This document shows, one piece after another, positions 9,583 through 18,180 of a stretch of 64,000 bases of DNA; the first letter of the stretch is position 1; the number at the start of each line of letters is the position of its first letter. The stretch comes from Celeribacter baekdonensis (GTDB taxonomy: Bacteria > Pseudomonadota > Alphaproteobacteria > Rhodobacterales > Rhodobacteraceae), in assembly GCF_003047105.1 (NCBI RefSeq), contig NZ_CP028475.1, positions 1-64,000 of the forward strand, read 5' to 3'. The notes under the pieces are model-generated. The model searched no databases. It was not told the origin of the DNA and saw only the letters and a list, made by a program, of their open reading frames with translations. A program made the position numbers and the translations under genes.

Positions 9583-10568
9583 TTATAGGCCTTTAAGGCC
9601 GAAAGCCGCGTTCGGCAGGCGCAGGATCAGGTTGGGGTCCGGGCTGATGGTTGACCAAACGGGCCAGAGGCTATCGTGGCCGACGCCAAAGAAATTCCCG
9701 CCGGTTTGGGTCAACAGGCTGGTGATGATCTGAAAATGCAAATGCGGCGCCCAGCCGCCGTTCTCATGCCAATCCCCCAACGGCGCAATGTCTTGGCCGA
9801 TGGCAATGTCTGCCCCTTCAGCGAGAGCAGGGAGGGGGACGCCAAGATGACCATAAAGGGTCCAAAACGGCAGGCCCTCCGCCGTCCGATGTTCCAAAAT
9901 CACCGTATGGCCGTAATCCAAAGGATCGGCATTATAGGCCACGCGATGCACCCGTCCGGCCAAAGGCGCGCAAACCATCGTGCCAGCGGGGGCGAAAATG
10001 TCGATGCCCAAATGACGGCTGCGCGGTTCTGGCCCCGAGGCATCGCGATATTGATCGGCCATATAAACGCTGCGCTGTTCGCCATAGAGGCCATAGCCGT
10101 AAAGCGGCTGATCGGCAGGCAGATCGGGCGCGCGTTGCCCGGTGAACCATGCATCAAAGGCGCGATCGGAAAAGGCGGGCATCCCGACGCGATCCGAAGG
10201 CAGCGGTAGGAACGCCGTGCCATTGGGATCGGGACGCATCACCGGGGCCACCGCCACGCGCGCAAGATCGGTGTGAATGGCCGTGGCATGGGGATTGGCG
10301 CATGGCCCAACCCATAGCGGATCACAGCGGTTAAAAACGCCGGGTCCAGCGCCTCAAGCCTCTGGATCAGGGCGGCATCCTCAACCGGATCAAGAGCGGC
10401 GCGAACCTGATCATAAAGCCCGTCCGCCTGATCCTCTGGCACAGAAGACACTGCTGACACGGTCACTCCGTCGAGACAGGCGACAATCGCCCGGTGCACA
10501 TCCGGCGCATCGCGCAGCGCCACGGCCAGCTTTTGCGCCAATTTGGCGGGTATTTCGATCTGGCGCAT
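9583..10568 (-). pseudogene. M23 family metallopeptidase, frame broken
   Basis: LytM-type zinc endopeptidase. The C-terminal domain has the M23 zinc motifs: H-x-x-x-D in RHLGIDIFAPAGTMVCAP and the HLHF motif in WAPHLHFQ. TLYGHL carries the additional active-site His. An upstream frame from ATG 10568 (MRQIEIPAKLAQKL, with AGGAGG nearby) gives about 95 residues ending GLGHAPIP, then joins the main frame (ATAIHTDLARVAVAPVMRPD) if one base is restored in the GGGG run at 10290-10293. The whole protein would be about 328 residues. If the shift is real, a GTG start inside the gene could still express the peptidase domain alone. No signal peptide is visible, unusual for a wall-acting M23 enzyme. Confidence 0.7.
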
Positions 10569-10610
10569 CAGCGGCCTCCTCAACACAGCAACAGGCGAAA
10601 CGGCAGAGGA

Positions 10611-12125
10611 TTACAGCATCGAGCCAGTGTCAATGAACCTTTGATGCCAACTCAGCGCCTCGCGCAGATCATGCGGCGTGTGACCGCCAAACGAACTCTT
10701 TTTAGCCCGCTCGAAATACTCCCGCAGCGCATCACGATACATCGGATGGGCACAGTTTTCGATGATCAAAGCGGCCTTCTTTTTCGGGTCCAAACCGCGC
10801 AAATCGGCCAAGCCTTGTTCGGTGACAATCACCTGAACGTCTTGGTTGATGTGATCGACATGGCTCGCCATCGGCACAATCGCGGAAATGGCCCCGTTTT
10901 TGGCGATCGAGGGCGTCATGAAAATCGACAGATAGGCGTTGCGGGCAAAATCGCCCGAGCCGCCAATGCCGTTTTGAATGCGCGATCCCATCACATGGGT
11001 CGAGTTCACATTGCCGTAAATATCCGCCTCAATCAGCCCGTTCATCGCAATACAGCCAAGGCGGCGCACCAGTTCGGGGTGGTTCGAAATCTCCTGCGGC
11101 CGCAGGATCAATTTGTCGCGAAACAGCCGGGCATGGGTGTTGAAATACTCGGCCTTTTCAGGGGAAAGCGAAAAGGCCGTGGCGGAGGCGACGCGCAAAG
11201 TGCCGGCTTCGATCATGTCGAGCATGCCGTCTTGGATCACCTCGGTGAAGGCGGTCATTTGCTCAAAGGGCGCTTTGATCAACCCGGCCATCACCGCGTT
11301 GGGCACGTTGCCAACGCCCGATTGCAACGGCAACAGGCTGGGCGGTAGGCCCGCGCGTTTGGCCTCCCACATCAGGAACTCAAGGATGTGGTCGGCAATC
11401 GCTTCGGCGGTGTCGCCGGGGGCGGAAAACGGGGCGTTGCGGTCGGGGGCGTCGGTTTCGACAATGGCGACGATTTTGGACGGATCGACCTTGAAATGCG
11501 GCTGACCGATGCGATCATCGGGCTTGTTCAACGGGATCGGCACGCGGTTCGGCGGCAAAGCCGTGCCGTAGTAGATGTCATGCATCCCGTCGAGCATTTC
11601 GCTTTGCCAACTGTTAACCTCAAGGATGATTTTATCGGCGCGCTCCAGCCATGTTTTGTTGTTGCCGATGGAAGAAGAGGGGATCAAATCGCCTTCGGGC
11701 GTGATGCCGGAGACCTCGATGATCGCGGTGTCCAGCGGACCCAAAAAGCCCTGCCATGCCATCGGCGCGACCTGCGACAGATGCATGTCGAAATAGTTCA
11801 TCTCGCCCGCATTGATCTTTTGCCGCGCGATGGGATCGGAGTTGTAGGGCAGGCGGAAGTCAATGCCGTCGGCTTTGGCCAAGGCACCGTCAAGCTCGGG
11901 GCCGGTTGAGGCACCGGACCAGATTTTGATTCGAAACGGCTGACCCGCAGAATGTTCGGCCTCAATGCGCGCGGCCAGAGCGAGCGGCACGGCTTTGGGA
12001 TAGCCCGAGCCAGTAAAGCCGCTCATACCCACCGCCGCCCCATTTTGAACAAGGCTTGCGGCGTCTTCGGCACTCATGATTTTGGATTGAAGCGATTGCG
12101 GCGCGATGCGCGAGGGCTGGGTCAA
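10611..12125 (-). CDS. Acetyl-CoA hydrolase / succinyl-CoA:acetate CoA-transferase family
   Basis: Family I CoA-transferase of the Cat1/AarC/ScpC type, about 504 residues, moving CoA between succinate, acetate or propionate, or hydrolysing acetyl-CoA. Seen: GAAVGMSGFTGSGYPKAVP (N-terminal CoA-binding loop), GNVNSTHVMGSRIQNGIGGSGDFARNA, and VTEQGLADLRGL, which includes the catalytic Glu region of the family. The start is uncertain. TTG 12125 has a GGAG site 7 bases upstream and is preferred; an in-frame GTG lies at 12143. Neighbours do not form an obvious pathway with it. Hydrolase versus transferase activity cannot be settled by eye. Confidence 0.85.
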   Translation of the reverse strand: MTQPSRIAPQSLQSKIMSAEDAASLVQNGAAVGMSGFTGSGYPKAVPLALAARIEAEHSAGQPFRIKIWSGASTGPELDGALAKADGIDFRLPYNSDPIARQKINAGEMNYFDMHLSQVAPMAWQGFLGPLDTAIIEVSGITPEGDLIPSSSIGNNKTWLERADKIILEVNSWQSEMLDGMHDIYYGTALPPNRVPIPLNKPDDRIGQPHFKVDPSKIVAIVETDAPDRNAPFSAPGDTAEAIADHILEFLMWEAKRAGLPPSLLPLQSGVGNVPNAVMAGLIKAPFEQMTAFTEVIQDGMLDMIEAGTLRVASATAFSLSPEKAEYFNTHARLFRDKLILRPQEISNHPELVRRLGCIAMNGLIEADIYGNVNSTHVMGSRIQNGIGGSGDFARNAYLSIFMTPSIAKNGAISAIVPMASHVDHINQDVQVIVTEQGLADLRGLDPKKKAALIIENCAHPMYRDALREYFERAKKSSFGGHTPHDLREALSWHQRFIDTGSML

Positions 12126-12318
12126 GACCGGTCTCCATTTCACACGGATTCCGGGCGTGATGTGGGAGTGTCACGGCAAATGGGGTCCCCTCCCTCCATC
12201 AGCGCCCGATGTTTCTCGCATCTATGCCTTCGATGGAAGGAGGGTCCAGCACATTCTTGTGGTGTAACCCCGCTATGCGAATTCGCACAGATATGTGATA
12301 ATTTATTTGCAAAACCGA

Positions 12319-12619
12319 TCAATTGAACCGATTTTGCAAATGCTTTTTGTCGAACATTCCGGCGTGGTTTAGGTCGCGCACAAACGTCGCTTTAAAGCGT
12401 GGCGCTTTAGGCCCGGTGCCCGCGCGCCACGCGTAGGAATTGAACCACACGCGACGCATTTTGCGGGGCTTGCGCGTCTGGCCGTTCGGTGCGGCTGAGT
12501 TGATCCCAAATCGGGTGTCTGCGCGCCGTGCGGTCCAGTTTTGCAAACTGCACAAGACGGTGATTTTTGAACGGATCGTGGTGGCGATGATGGGCGTCAA
12601 AAACAGTGCGGTGGGTCAT
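12319..12619 (-). pseudogene. Small basic conserved hypothetical, apparent frameshift
   Basis: A strong GAGGAG site precedes ATG 12619 (MTHRTV). After six codons the frame with coherent GC-rich third positions continues as LTPIIATTIRSKITVLCSLQNW and runs to a stop at 12319 (RRVWFNSYAWRAGTGPKAP, FVRDLNHAGMFDKK). Joining them requires removing one base from the five-base run at 12599-12603. The product would be about 99 residues, basic, with no signal or membrane segment. I do not recognise the family. Without the correction the ATG frame ends at 12407 with poor codon use. Confidence 0.45.
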
Positions 12620-12711
12620 CAAAATTTCTCCTCTTGGACCCAAAGCCTAGCAGAAAATCGGCATTTTGTCAGGTCTTGCAACCAGAGAACATGCACCAAG
12701 CGGGCTTTGGC

Positions 12712-13923
12712 TCACGCCGCATCTTGGCGCACGCGCCAGTGCCACAACACGACCCCGGCCACGATGACAATTCCCATCGACAATAAAAATGGCGCGCCGG
12801 GCAGGTAATGCGCCGTGCCGGGGCGCGAAAAGATCGCGAAGGTTTCGGTCATGATCAAGGGGCTGAGAATGGTCGCGATGGCCGCGATGGAACCGATCAC
12901 GCCCTGCAATTCGCCCTGTTGTGTGTCGGGGGTGGCGCGGCTCATCGTGCCTTGCAGCGCGGGGATGGTGACCGAGGAAATCCCTGACAGCACGGTGACG
13001 ATCCACACCAACGGCACGCTACTGGTCACGCCCAAGGTGGCGAAGACAACGATATCGGCCAAAATGCCGCCCATGGTGACGCGATACGCCCCAAAGCGGC
13101 TCACAAGCGGCCCGATCAACACCGATTGCGCCAAACCCATTGAGAGGCCAAAGGCAAACAGCGTCAGGCCAATCATCCGCGCGTCAAATCCGAATTTTTC
13201 GACACCATAAAATGACCAGATCGCCGGATAGACGAAATAGGCCATTTCATAGAGGCCAAAGACCATCAAAAGCGGCTTGACCCCGGACAGCGACCCGATG
13301 GCGCGAAAGGCGGCAAAGGGATTGGCACGTCGCCAATGAAACGGGCGGCGTTTGTCGCGGGGCAGGCTTTCGGGCATGACCAAAAGGCCAAAGATCATGT
13401 TCAATCCGGCGATGCCCGCCGCCACATAAAACGGCGCACGGGTGTCAATTCCGGCCAAAAGCCCGCCAATCATCGGCCCCACCGCAAAGCCAACCCCCAT
13501 GGCTGCATGGACAAGACCAAAGCGCTTTTCGCGATCCTCAGGCGCGGAAATATCCGCCATATAGGCAGCCGCCGTGGCATGCGTCGCGGCCGACAATCCG
13601 GCGATCAACCGGCCGATCAGCAACAGCCAAATCGTATGCGCCACCGCCATCACCAGATAGTCGAGCATCATCACAAACAACGCTGAGATCAGGACGGGTT
13701 TGCGGCCAAAGCGATCCGACAGATTGCCGACCGCCGGTCCAAACAGAAACTGCATCATCGCATAGCCGGTGGCCAACACCCCGCCCCAAAGGGCGGCATC
13801 GGCCAAGGCGCGCCCGGTCACGTCGCGGATCAGATCGGGCATGACCGGAAAGATCAGGCCAATGCCGATGCCGTCGATCAAGACGGTGAACACGATGAAC
13901 AAGATCGGAAGATGGCGCAACAT
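12712..13923 (-). CDS. TetA-like MFS efflux transporter
   Basis: Inner-membrane drug/proton antiporter of the major facilitator superfamily, 403 residues with about 12 membrane helices. It has the family signature GNLSDRFGRKPVLI in the loop between helices 2 and 3, and GVGFAVGPMIGGLLAG in helix 5 (antiporter motif C-like). Overall similarity is to the TetA(class A/B)-like group: helix 1 is LIDGIGIGLIFPVMPDL. Many chromosomal members of this group do not confer tetracycline resistance, so the substrate is open. No TetR repressor gene is adjacent. It lies downstream of, and on the same strand as, the alpha/beta hydrolase cluster, with a short gap. Confidence 0.85.
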   Translation of the reverse strand: MLRHLPILFIVFTVLIDGIGIGLIFPVMPDLIRDVTGRALADAALWGGVLATGYAMMQFLFGPAVGNLSDRFGRKPVLISALFVMMLDYLVMAVAHTIWLLLIGRLIAGLSAATHATAAAYMADISAPEDREKRFGLVHAAMGVGFAVGPMIGGLLAGIDTRAPFYVAAGIAGLNMIFGLLVMPESLPRDKRRPFHWRRANPFAAFRAIGSLSGVKPLLMVFGLYEMAYFVYPAIWSFYGVEKFGFDARMIGLTLFAFGLSMGLAQSVLIGPLVSRFGAYRVTMGGILADIVVFATLGVTSSVPLVWIVTVLSGISSVTIPALQGTMSRATPDTQQGELQGVIGSIAAIATILSPLIMTETFAIFSRPGTAHYLPGAPFLLSMGIVIVAGVVLWHWRVRQDAA

Positions 13924-13975
13924 GACGAACCTCTGACACAGACTGCGCCTTTCTGACCGTCAAAACCACCGCTGT

Positions 13976-14722
13976 CTATCCGTCTTTGCGCACAGCCTTG
14001 ATGAGCAAATCCGCCAAGCTGTCCGGGTGTGAGAAATAGGGCGAATGGCCTGCGGTGAGGCGATGCACCTGATCCTCAGGCCAATCTTTGACCATTTTTT
14101 CCTGCTCTTCCGGCGGGATGGTGCGGTCATCCGTGCAAAGCACATAATCGCGCGGCAGGGTGGCAGAGCGGGCTGTGATCGTCAGAGGCGTTTCTTGTGG
14201 GCGGATCGCCTGTGGCCCCAGATGCGGTAGGGCATAGGCCACGGCCTGCGCCGGACAATCGTGAAACAACGTCGCCACGACGGTATCAGCGCGAAAGGTA
14301 AAGGCCTTGTCGTCTGGGGTTTTCGCAATCGCGGCCAAAACCGGATGGGCGCGGGCGCTGCGACGCATGTCGCCAAGGCTTTTGCCATCCTCGGGCACAT
14401 AGGCACAAACATAGATCATCTGCGCGACACATTCAGGCGCGGCCTCAGCGGCGGCGGTGATGGCGTAGCCGCCCGCGGAATGGCCGACCAGGATCACCGG
14501 CGTGCCGATTTCGGCGATCTTATGGAGGATCGCATCGCGGTAGAGATCCAGCGTCACCTCGAAATAGGGCGTGGTGTCCGCGCCATGAGAGGGCAGGTCC
14601 ATCGCATGAACGATGCCCCCGCGTGCCACAAGTGCCGGGATCAGATCGCGCCAACACCATGCGCCATGGGCGGAGCCGTGGATCAAAAGAAAGACCGGAT
14701 CAGTTGCTTCCAATTCAGACAT
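13976..14722 (-). CDS. Alpha/beta hydrolase (esterase-like)
   Basis: Soluble hydrolase of 248 residues. HGSAHGAWCWRDLIPAL is the oxyanion-hole region, VGHSAGGY the nucleophile elbow with Ser, DDRTIPPEEQ carries the probable acid, and AGHSPYFSHP the catalytic His. This layout matches the EstC / methyl-ester hydrolase subgroup. ATG 14722 has GGAG 8 bases upstream and overlaps the end of the preceding gene by 8 bases, implying translational coupling. It is last in a run of three alpha/beta hydrolases and a HAD dehalogenase. Substrate unknown. Confidence 0.85.
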   Translation of the reverse strand: MSELEATDPVFLLIHGSAHGAWCWRDLIPALVARGGIVHAMDLPSHGADTTPYFEVTLDLYRDAILHKIAEIGTPVILVGHSAGGYAITAAAEAAPECVAQMIYVCAYVPEDGKSLGDMRRSARAHPVLAAIAKTPDDKAFTFRADTVVATLFHDCPAQAVAYALPHLGPQAIRPQETPLTITARSATLPRDYVLCTDDRTIPPEEQEKMVKDWPEDQVHRLTAGHSPYFSHPDSLADLLIKAVRKDG

Positions 14723-15500
14723 GGCCAATCTCCTGTAAGAATGTTGTCAAAAGTGCGGCAAAGGCTTCGGGCGCATCTACGGGTGGCAAATGCCCGGAAC
14801 GCCGCAGCAATTCAAACCGCGCGCCGGGGATGATGTCCAAAGTTTCGCGCATCAAATCGGCAGGGGTGGAGCCATCATAACCGCCGCCAATGCCCAAGCA
14901 TGCCAGACGCAAGCCCGAGGTGGGCGTGTAAAAATCCGTGCCTGCAATGGCGGCGCAACAGCCCACATAGCCCTCAACGGAGGTGTTTAAAATCGACTGA
15001 CCCCAGCGTTTGGCCGTCTCAGATTTGCGAAATCCGGGGGCAAACCAACGCTCCAACGTGGGCGCAACGATGCTTTCCAGCCCATGGGCCTCAATCTCGT
15101 CGATGCGTTTGTCCCAGACCGAGCGGGTGCCGATTTTGGCCGCCGTATTGGACAGGACCAGCGCGCGGATGTGATCCAGCCGCTTGACCGCCAGGCCCTG
15201 CGCGATCAACCCGCCAATGGAAATGCCGACAAACACCGCATCTCGCACCGCCAAATGATCCAGCAACCGCTCGGCGTCACGCACCAATGCGCCCATCGAA
15301 TAGGGGCCTTTCGGCACGTCAGAGCCACCATGACCACGTAGGTCATAGCGGATGACCCGAAGCCCCTTTGGCAGGAGCGGCAGGACGTCATCCCACAGAT
15401 GCAAATTGGTGCCCAAGGCATGACAAAACACAATCGTCGGGCCAGTGCGCGGCCCGTCGTCTTCAACGTTGAGAGAAATGTCACCAAGATCGACCCGCAT
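14715..15500 (-). CDS. Alpha/beta hydrolase, 3-oxoadipate enol-lactonase-like
   Basis: 261-residue alpha/beta hydrolase. Seen: CHALGTNLHLWDDVLPLL, RYDLRGHGGSDVPKGPYSM, the nucleophile elbow GISIGGLIAQG, and RRSGHLPPVDAPEAFA with the catalytic His. The RYDxRGHGxS and GxSxGGxxxQ pattern is that of PcaD (3-oxoadipate enol-lactonase). No other beta-ketoadipate genes are in the window, so the symbol is not assigned. I chose ATG 15500 (AGGAG upstream) over an upstream in-frame start at 15557. It overlaps the next hydrolase by 8 bases. Confidence 0.8.
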   Translation of the reverse strand: MRVDLGDISLNVEDDGPRTGPTIVFCHALGTNLHLWDDVLPLLPKGLRVIRYDLRGHGGSDVPKGPYSMGALVRDAERLLDHLAVRDAVFVGISIGGLIAQGLAVKRLDHIRALVLSNTAAKIGTRSVWDKRIDEIEAHGLESIVAPTLERWFAPGFRKSETAKRWGQSILNTSVEGYVGCCAAIAGTDFYTPTSGLRLACLGIGGGYDGSTPADLMRETLDIIPGARFELLRRSGHLPPVDAPEAFAALLTTFLQEIGHV

Positions 15501-15553
15501 CTGATCGCTCCTTTTAGAATGCGCGCAGATCATAGAGGGGGAGGCGGTGGGTC

Positions 15554-16393
15554 TCAATGGGGGAGGCGGGCCAAAAACCGCGCGATCACATCAAGGCTTT
15601 CAGGCTCATCCAAAAACGGCACATGACCGCGATCTTTCACCTCGGCACAGATCATATCCGGGCGGCGCGCGCACATCTCGTCCATACAGGCGCGGGGCAA
15701 AAGGGTGGAGTTTTCGCCCCGCAACAGCGCCAAAGGCAGCCCCGCAAGCGCCTCGAACAAAGGCCAGAGATCGGGCACGGCCCCGGTCACGCTTTGCGCT
15801 TCAATCGCGTCCCTAAGCTTAGGATCATAGCGCAATTCAAGCCGTTTTTCGCCCTCTGTCCAAATCCGGCGTGCATAGCTTAGCCAGTGATCCCGGCTGA
15901 CATTGGGGAACTGATCGCCCAAAGCACGGGGCAATTTGTCGGCGGCATCTTCAAACGAGCGATAGGCCGAGGGGCGACCGAGATAGTCCATGATGTGGCT
16001 CAGCCCACGCGGGTCCATCTCTGGCCCGATGTCATTGAGCAACACGCCAGACAGGCGATGTTTGGCGGTGAGCGCCAAGACCATGGCAATCAACCCGCCC
16101 CGCGAGGTGCCTAAAATGGCGGCGCGGTCCAGCCCCAAATGATCCAAAAGGGCCAGCGCATCCGCGCCCTCTTGTGGCAATGTGTAGTTGAGGAAATTCG
16201 GGTCAAAATCAGACGCCCCGCGCCCGCGACTATCAAGGCGAATGACCGTGGCTTGATCTGCGAAATGCGCCACCACAGGTTCGAAATCATCCATGTTGCG
16301 GGTCAGTCCCGCGAGGCACAACAGAGCGGGACCTTTGCCCTGAACGTCATAGGCCAGCGAGAGGCCATCGGCGGTGGTGAACGTGTCAGGCAT
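15554..16393 (-). CDS. Alpha/beta hydrolase
   Basis: 279 residues. CLAGLTRNMDDFEPVVAHF (oxyanion region), RLDSRGRGASDFDPNF, the nucleophile elbow GTSRGGLIAM, and DRGHVPFLDEPES with the catalytic His form a complete triad scaffold. In the nucleophile elbow Ser is followed by Arg, common in epoxide-hydrolase/haloperoxidase-like members. No signal peptide is seen. Its start overlaps the end of the HAD dehalogenase gene by 8 bases, so the two are translationally coupled. Substrate not predictable. Confidence 0.85.
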   Translation of the reverse strand: MPDTFTTADGLSLAYDVQGKGPALLCLAGLTRNMDDFEPVVAHFADQATVIRLDSRGRGASDFDPNFLNYTLPQEGADALALLDHLGLDRAAILGTSRGGLIAMVLALTAKHRLSGVLLNDIGPEMDPRGLSHIMDYLGRPSAYRSFEDAADKLPRALGDQFPNVSRDHWLSYARRIWTEGEKRLELRYDPKLRDAIEAQSVTGAVPDLWPLFEALAGLPLALLRGENSTLLPRACMDEMCARRPDMICAEVKDRGHVPFLDEPESLDVIARFLARLPH

Positions 16394-17075
16394 GGGCGGC
16401 GATCTCCGGAATTTGGGTCAGATCAGAGAGAATATAAGCGGGTTGGCCGGGCATCCGGTCGACGGGCAGGGACGCGCGGTTCACCCAAGCGGTGACAAAG
16501 CCAAATCGTGCCGCCCCGGCGATGTCCCAGCCATTAGAGGAGACAAACAACACCTCGTTGCGGGCGCAGTCGAACCGATCCGGGACCATGTGATACACCC
16601 GATCTGAGGGCTTGAAAATGCCGACGGTATCGACCGAGAGCACATCGTCCAACAGGCCGTCTAAACCCGCCGATGACACCGCAGCCTGAAGCATGTCTTG
16701 TGAGCCATTTGAGAGGATGGCGGTGGAAAACCCTTTGTCTTTCAGGGCTTGCAACATGATGGGCACCTCTGGATAGGCGCTCAATTCCTGATAAAGCTGC
16801 AACAAACGCGCGCGCAACGGCGGATCATCCTCAAGTCCCGCACGCGCCAGCGCCCAATCGAGCGCATCCATGGTGACAGTCCAAAACGGCGCATGATCCC
16901 CCATGATGGCGCGCAGCCAACTGTATTCCAACTGTTTGGCGCGCCAATCCTGCGCCAGTTGGGACCACAGCGGGATCAGGCGGGCAAAAGCGGGTTCATC
17001 CGCCGCGCGCTGGGCGGCAGAGGTGACATCGAACAGGGTGCCATAGGCATCAAAAATACAGGTGGTGATGGTCAC
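16386..17075 (-). CDS. HAD-superfamily haloacid dehalogenase, type II
   Basis: 229 residues. The N-terminal FDAYGTLFDV carries the nucleophilic Asp, STAILSNGSQDML has the motif II Ser/Asn, Lys of KPSDRVYH is motif III, and VSSNGWDIAGAARFGF is the motif IV region typical of L-2-haloacid dehalogenases. It probably hydrolyses 2-haloalkanoates or a related compound. First gene of the overlapping cluster with three alpha/beta hydrolases, which suggests a shared minor catabolic or detoxification role, though that is inference. Confidence 0.85.
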   Translation of the reverse strand: MTITTCIFDAYGTLFDVTSAAQRAADEPAFARLIPLWSQLAQDWRAKQLEYSWLRAIMGDHAPFWTVTMDALDWALARAGLEDDPPLRARLLQLYQELSAYPEVPIMLQALKDKGFSTAILSNGSQDMLQAAVSSAGLDGLLDDVLSVDTVGIFKPSDRVYHMVPDRFDCARNEVLFVSSNGWDIAGAARFGFVTAWVNRASLPVDRMPGQPAYILSDLTQIPEIAAHA

Positions 17076-17146
17076 ATGCGCCTCCCTTGCAGCGAGGACA
17101 GACTGTCATGGAGTGCGCCCTGAGGAAAGAGGAGATGGCGCGGGTT

Positions 17147-18028
17147 TTAGAGCAACCCGGTCAAAAGCCAGAACCCGCCAGTGAAATGCACGGTCAGGGT
17201 AAAGGCATAGCTTGCCATCACCAAAAGCGCCTGATTTGGCGTCAGGCGGGTTTGGTCGGGGCGGCGGATGTGAAACAGGCTTTGCACGCCCGCGGCGGCG
17301 AGGATCATCATCGCCACCGAGTGATCGCGCAGAGCCGCCGAGGCAAAGGCGGCGGTCATGAACAGCGTGACGACACGCCCAAGACGTGGCCAAAACGCAT
17401 CAGAAACCGCACGCACAACCCTGCCGCCACCAAAGGGCAGGAAGGGCAAAAGCATGATGAAATTGAACGTGCCCAACATAATCGCCGTGCTGCGCATGAC
17501 ATTGGCAAAGACCGGCGCGCTCACGACGAAGGTGTGAAACAGGCCAAAGCCGAGGATCATCGGAACAATCGCCAAGGCGGGGGCATAGAGCGCGGCAAAG
17601 CTTTCTTCCAGCGCGTGATCAAAGGGGCGATCCGAGCGCGGCGCGGCGAGATAGGGCAGGGGGATCAGCCGCACCCGCGCCACCTCATGGCCGATGATGC
17701 GACAGGCCAGTGCGGACCCCAACTCATGCAACAAAGCCGCAAAAACAAAGCCAATGCCAAGCAAAGGCGAGGTCAGCGCCGCGACCGCGACCGTGAGCAC
17801 AAATCCAATCACAACGCCCGTGCCATCAAACCCGCTTGTGATCATCCTGCCCTGATGGGTCGACACCCCTTTGAGCAGAGGCAGGGAGAAGACCCCCAAA
17901 AGGATGGCGAGAAAGAGGAATGTCATAGCGATGTGCGGCGGCCTTTTGGCTTTGATCTTTGGGCTTTTGATGGGTCGAAAATGCGGCGACAATGTGGCAG
18001 GTGGCGGATTTGGCTGGGGATAACTCAT
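17147..18028 (-). CDS. M50-like membrane protein lacking canonical zinc ligands
   Basis: Integral membrane protein of 293 residues with about six hydrophobic segments. FAALLHELGSALACRIIGHEV aligns with the site-2-protease motif HExxHAxxAxxxGH, but the second His is Ser (HELGS). Later, NFIMLLPFLPFGGGRVVRA aligns with the N/LxPxxPLDGG motif, with Gly where Asp is expected. Both changes remove zinc ligands, so it looks like a non-peptidase relative, if this alignment is right. The N-terminus is Pro-rich and cytoplasmic. The start at 18028 has a weak ribosome binding site. It is divergent from the Cys-rich membrane protein gene. Confidence 0.6.
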   Translation of the reverse strand: MSYPQPNPPPATLSPHFRPIKSPKIKAKRPPHIAMTFLFLAILLGVFSLPLLKGVSTHQGRMITSGFDGTGVVIGFVLTVAVAALTSPLLGIGFVFAALLHELGSALACRIIGHEVARVRLIPLPYLAAPRSDRPFDHALEESFAALYAPALAIVPMILGFGLFHTFVVSAPVFANVMRSTAIMLGTFNFIMLLPFLPFGGGRVVRAVSDAFWPRLGRVVTLFMTAAFASAALRDHSVAMMILAAAGVQSLFHIRRPDQTRLTPNQALLVMASYAFTLTVHFTGGFWLLTGLL

Positions 18029-18125
18029 CGTTCAACACAGTGTTTCTGAAATGAAAACGTTTAAAAATGCTTTTAAATGCGTCGAAAAATTTACAGGAAT
18101 GCAAAATTTCAAGACAGGGGATGAT

Positions 18126-18154
18126 TTGTCCGTCCCGCCTGCTAAATCTATATC
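18126..18154 (+). promoter_or_regulatory. Sigma-70-type promoter
   Basis: TTGTCC (18126-18131), a 17-base spacer and TATATC (18149-18154) match a housekeeping promoter. It lies 26 bases before the start of the Cys-rich membrane protein gene, implying a very short leader. Confidence 0.5.
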
Positions 18155-18180
18155 TCGGACGCCCCTGTTTGGAGACAATG

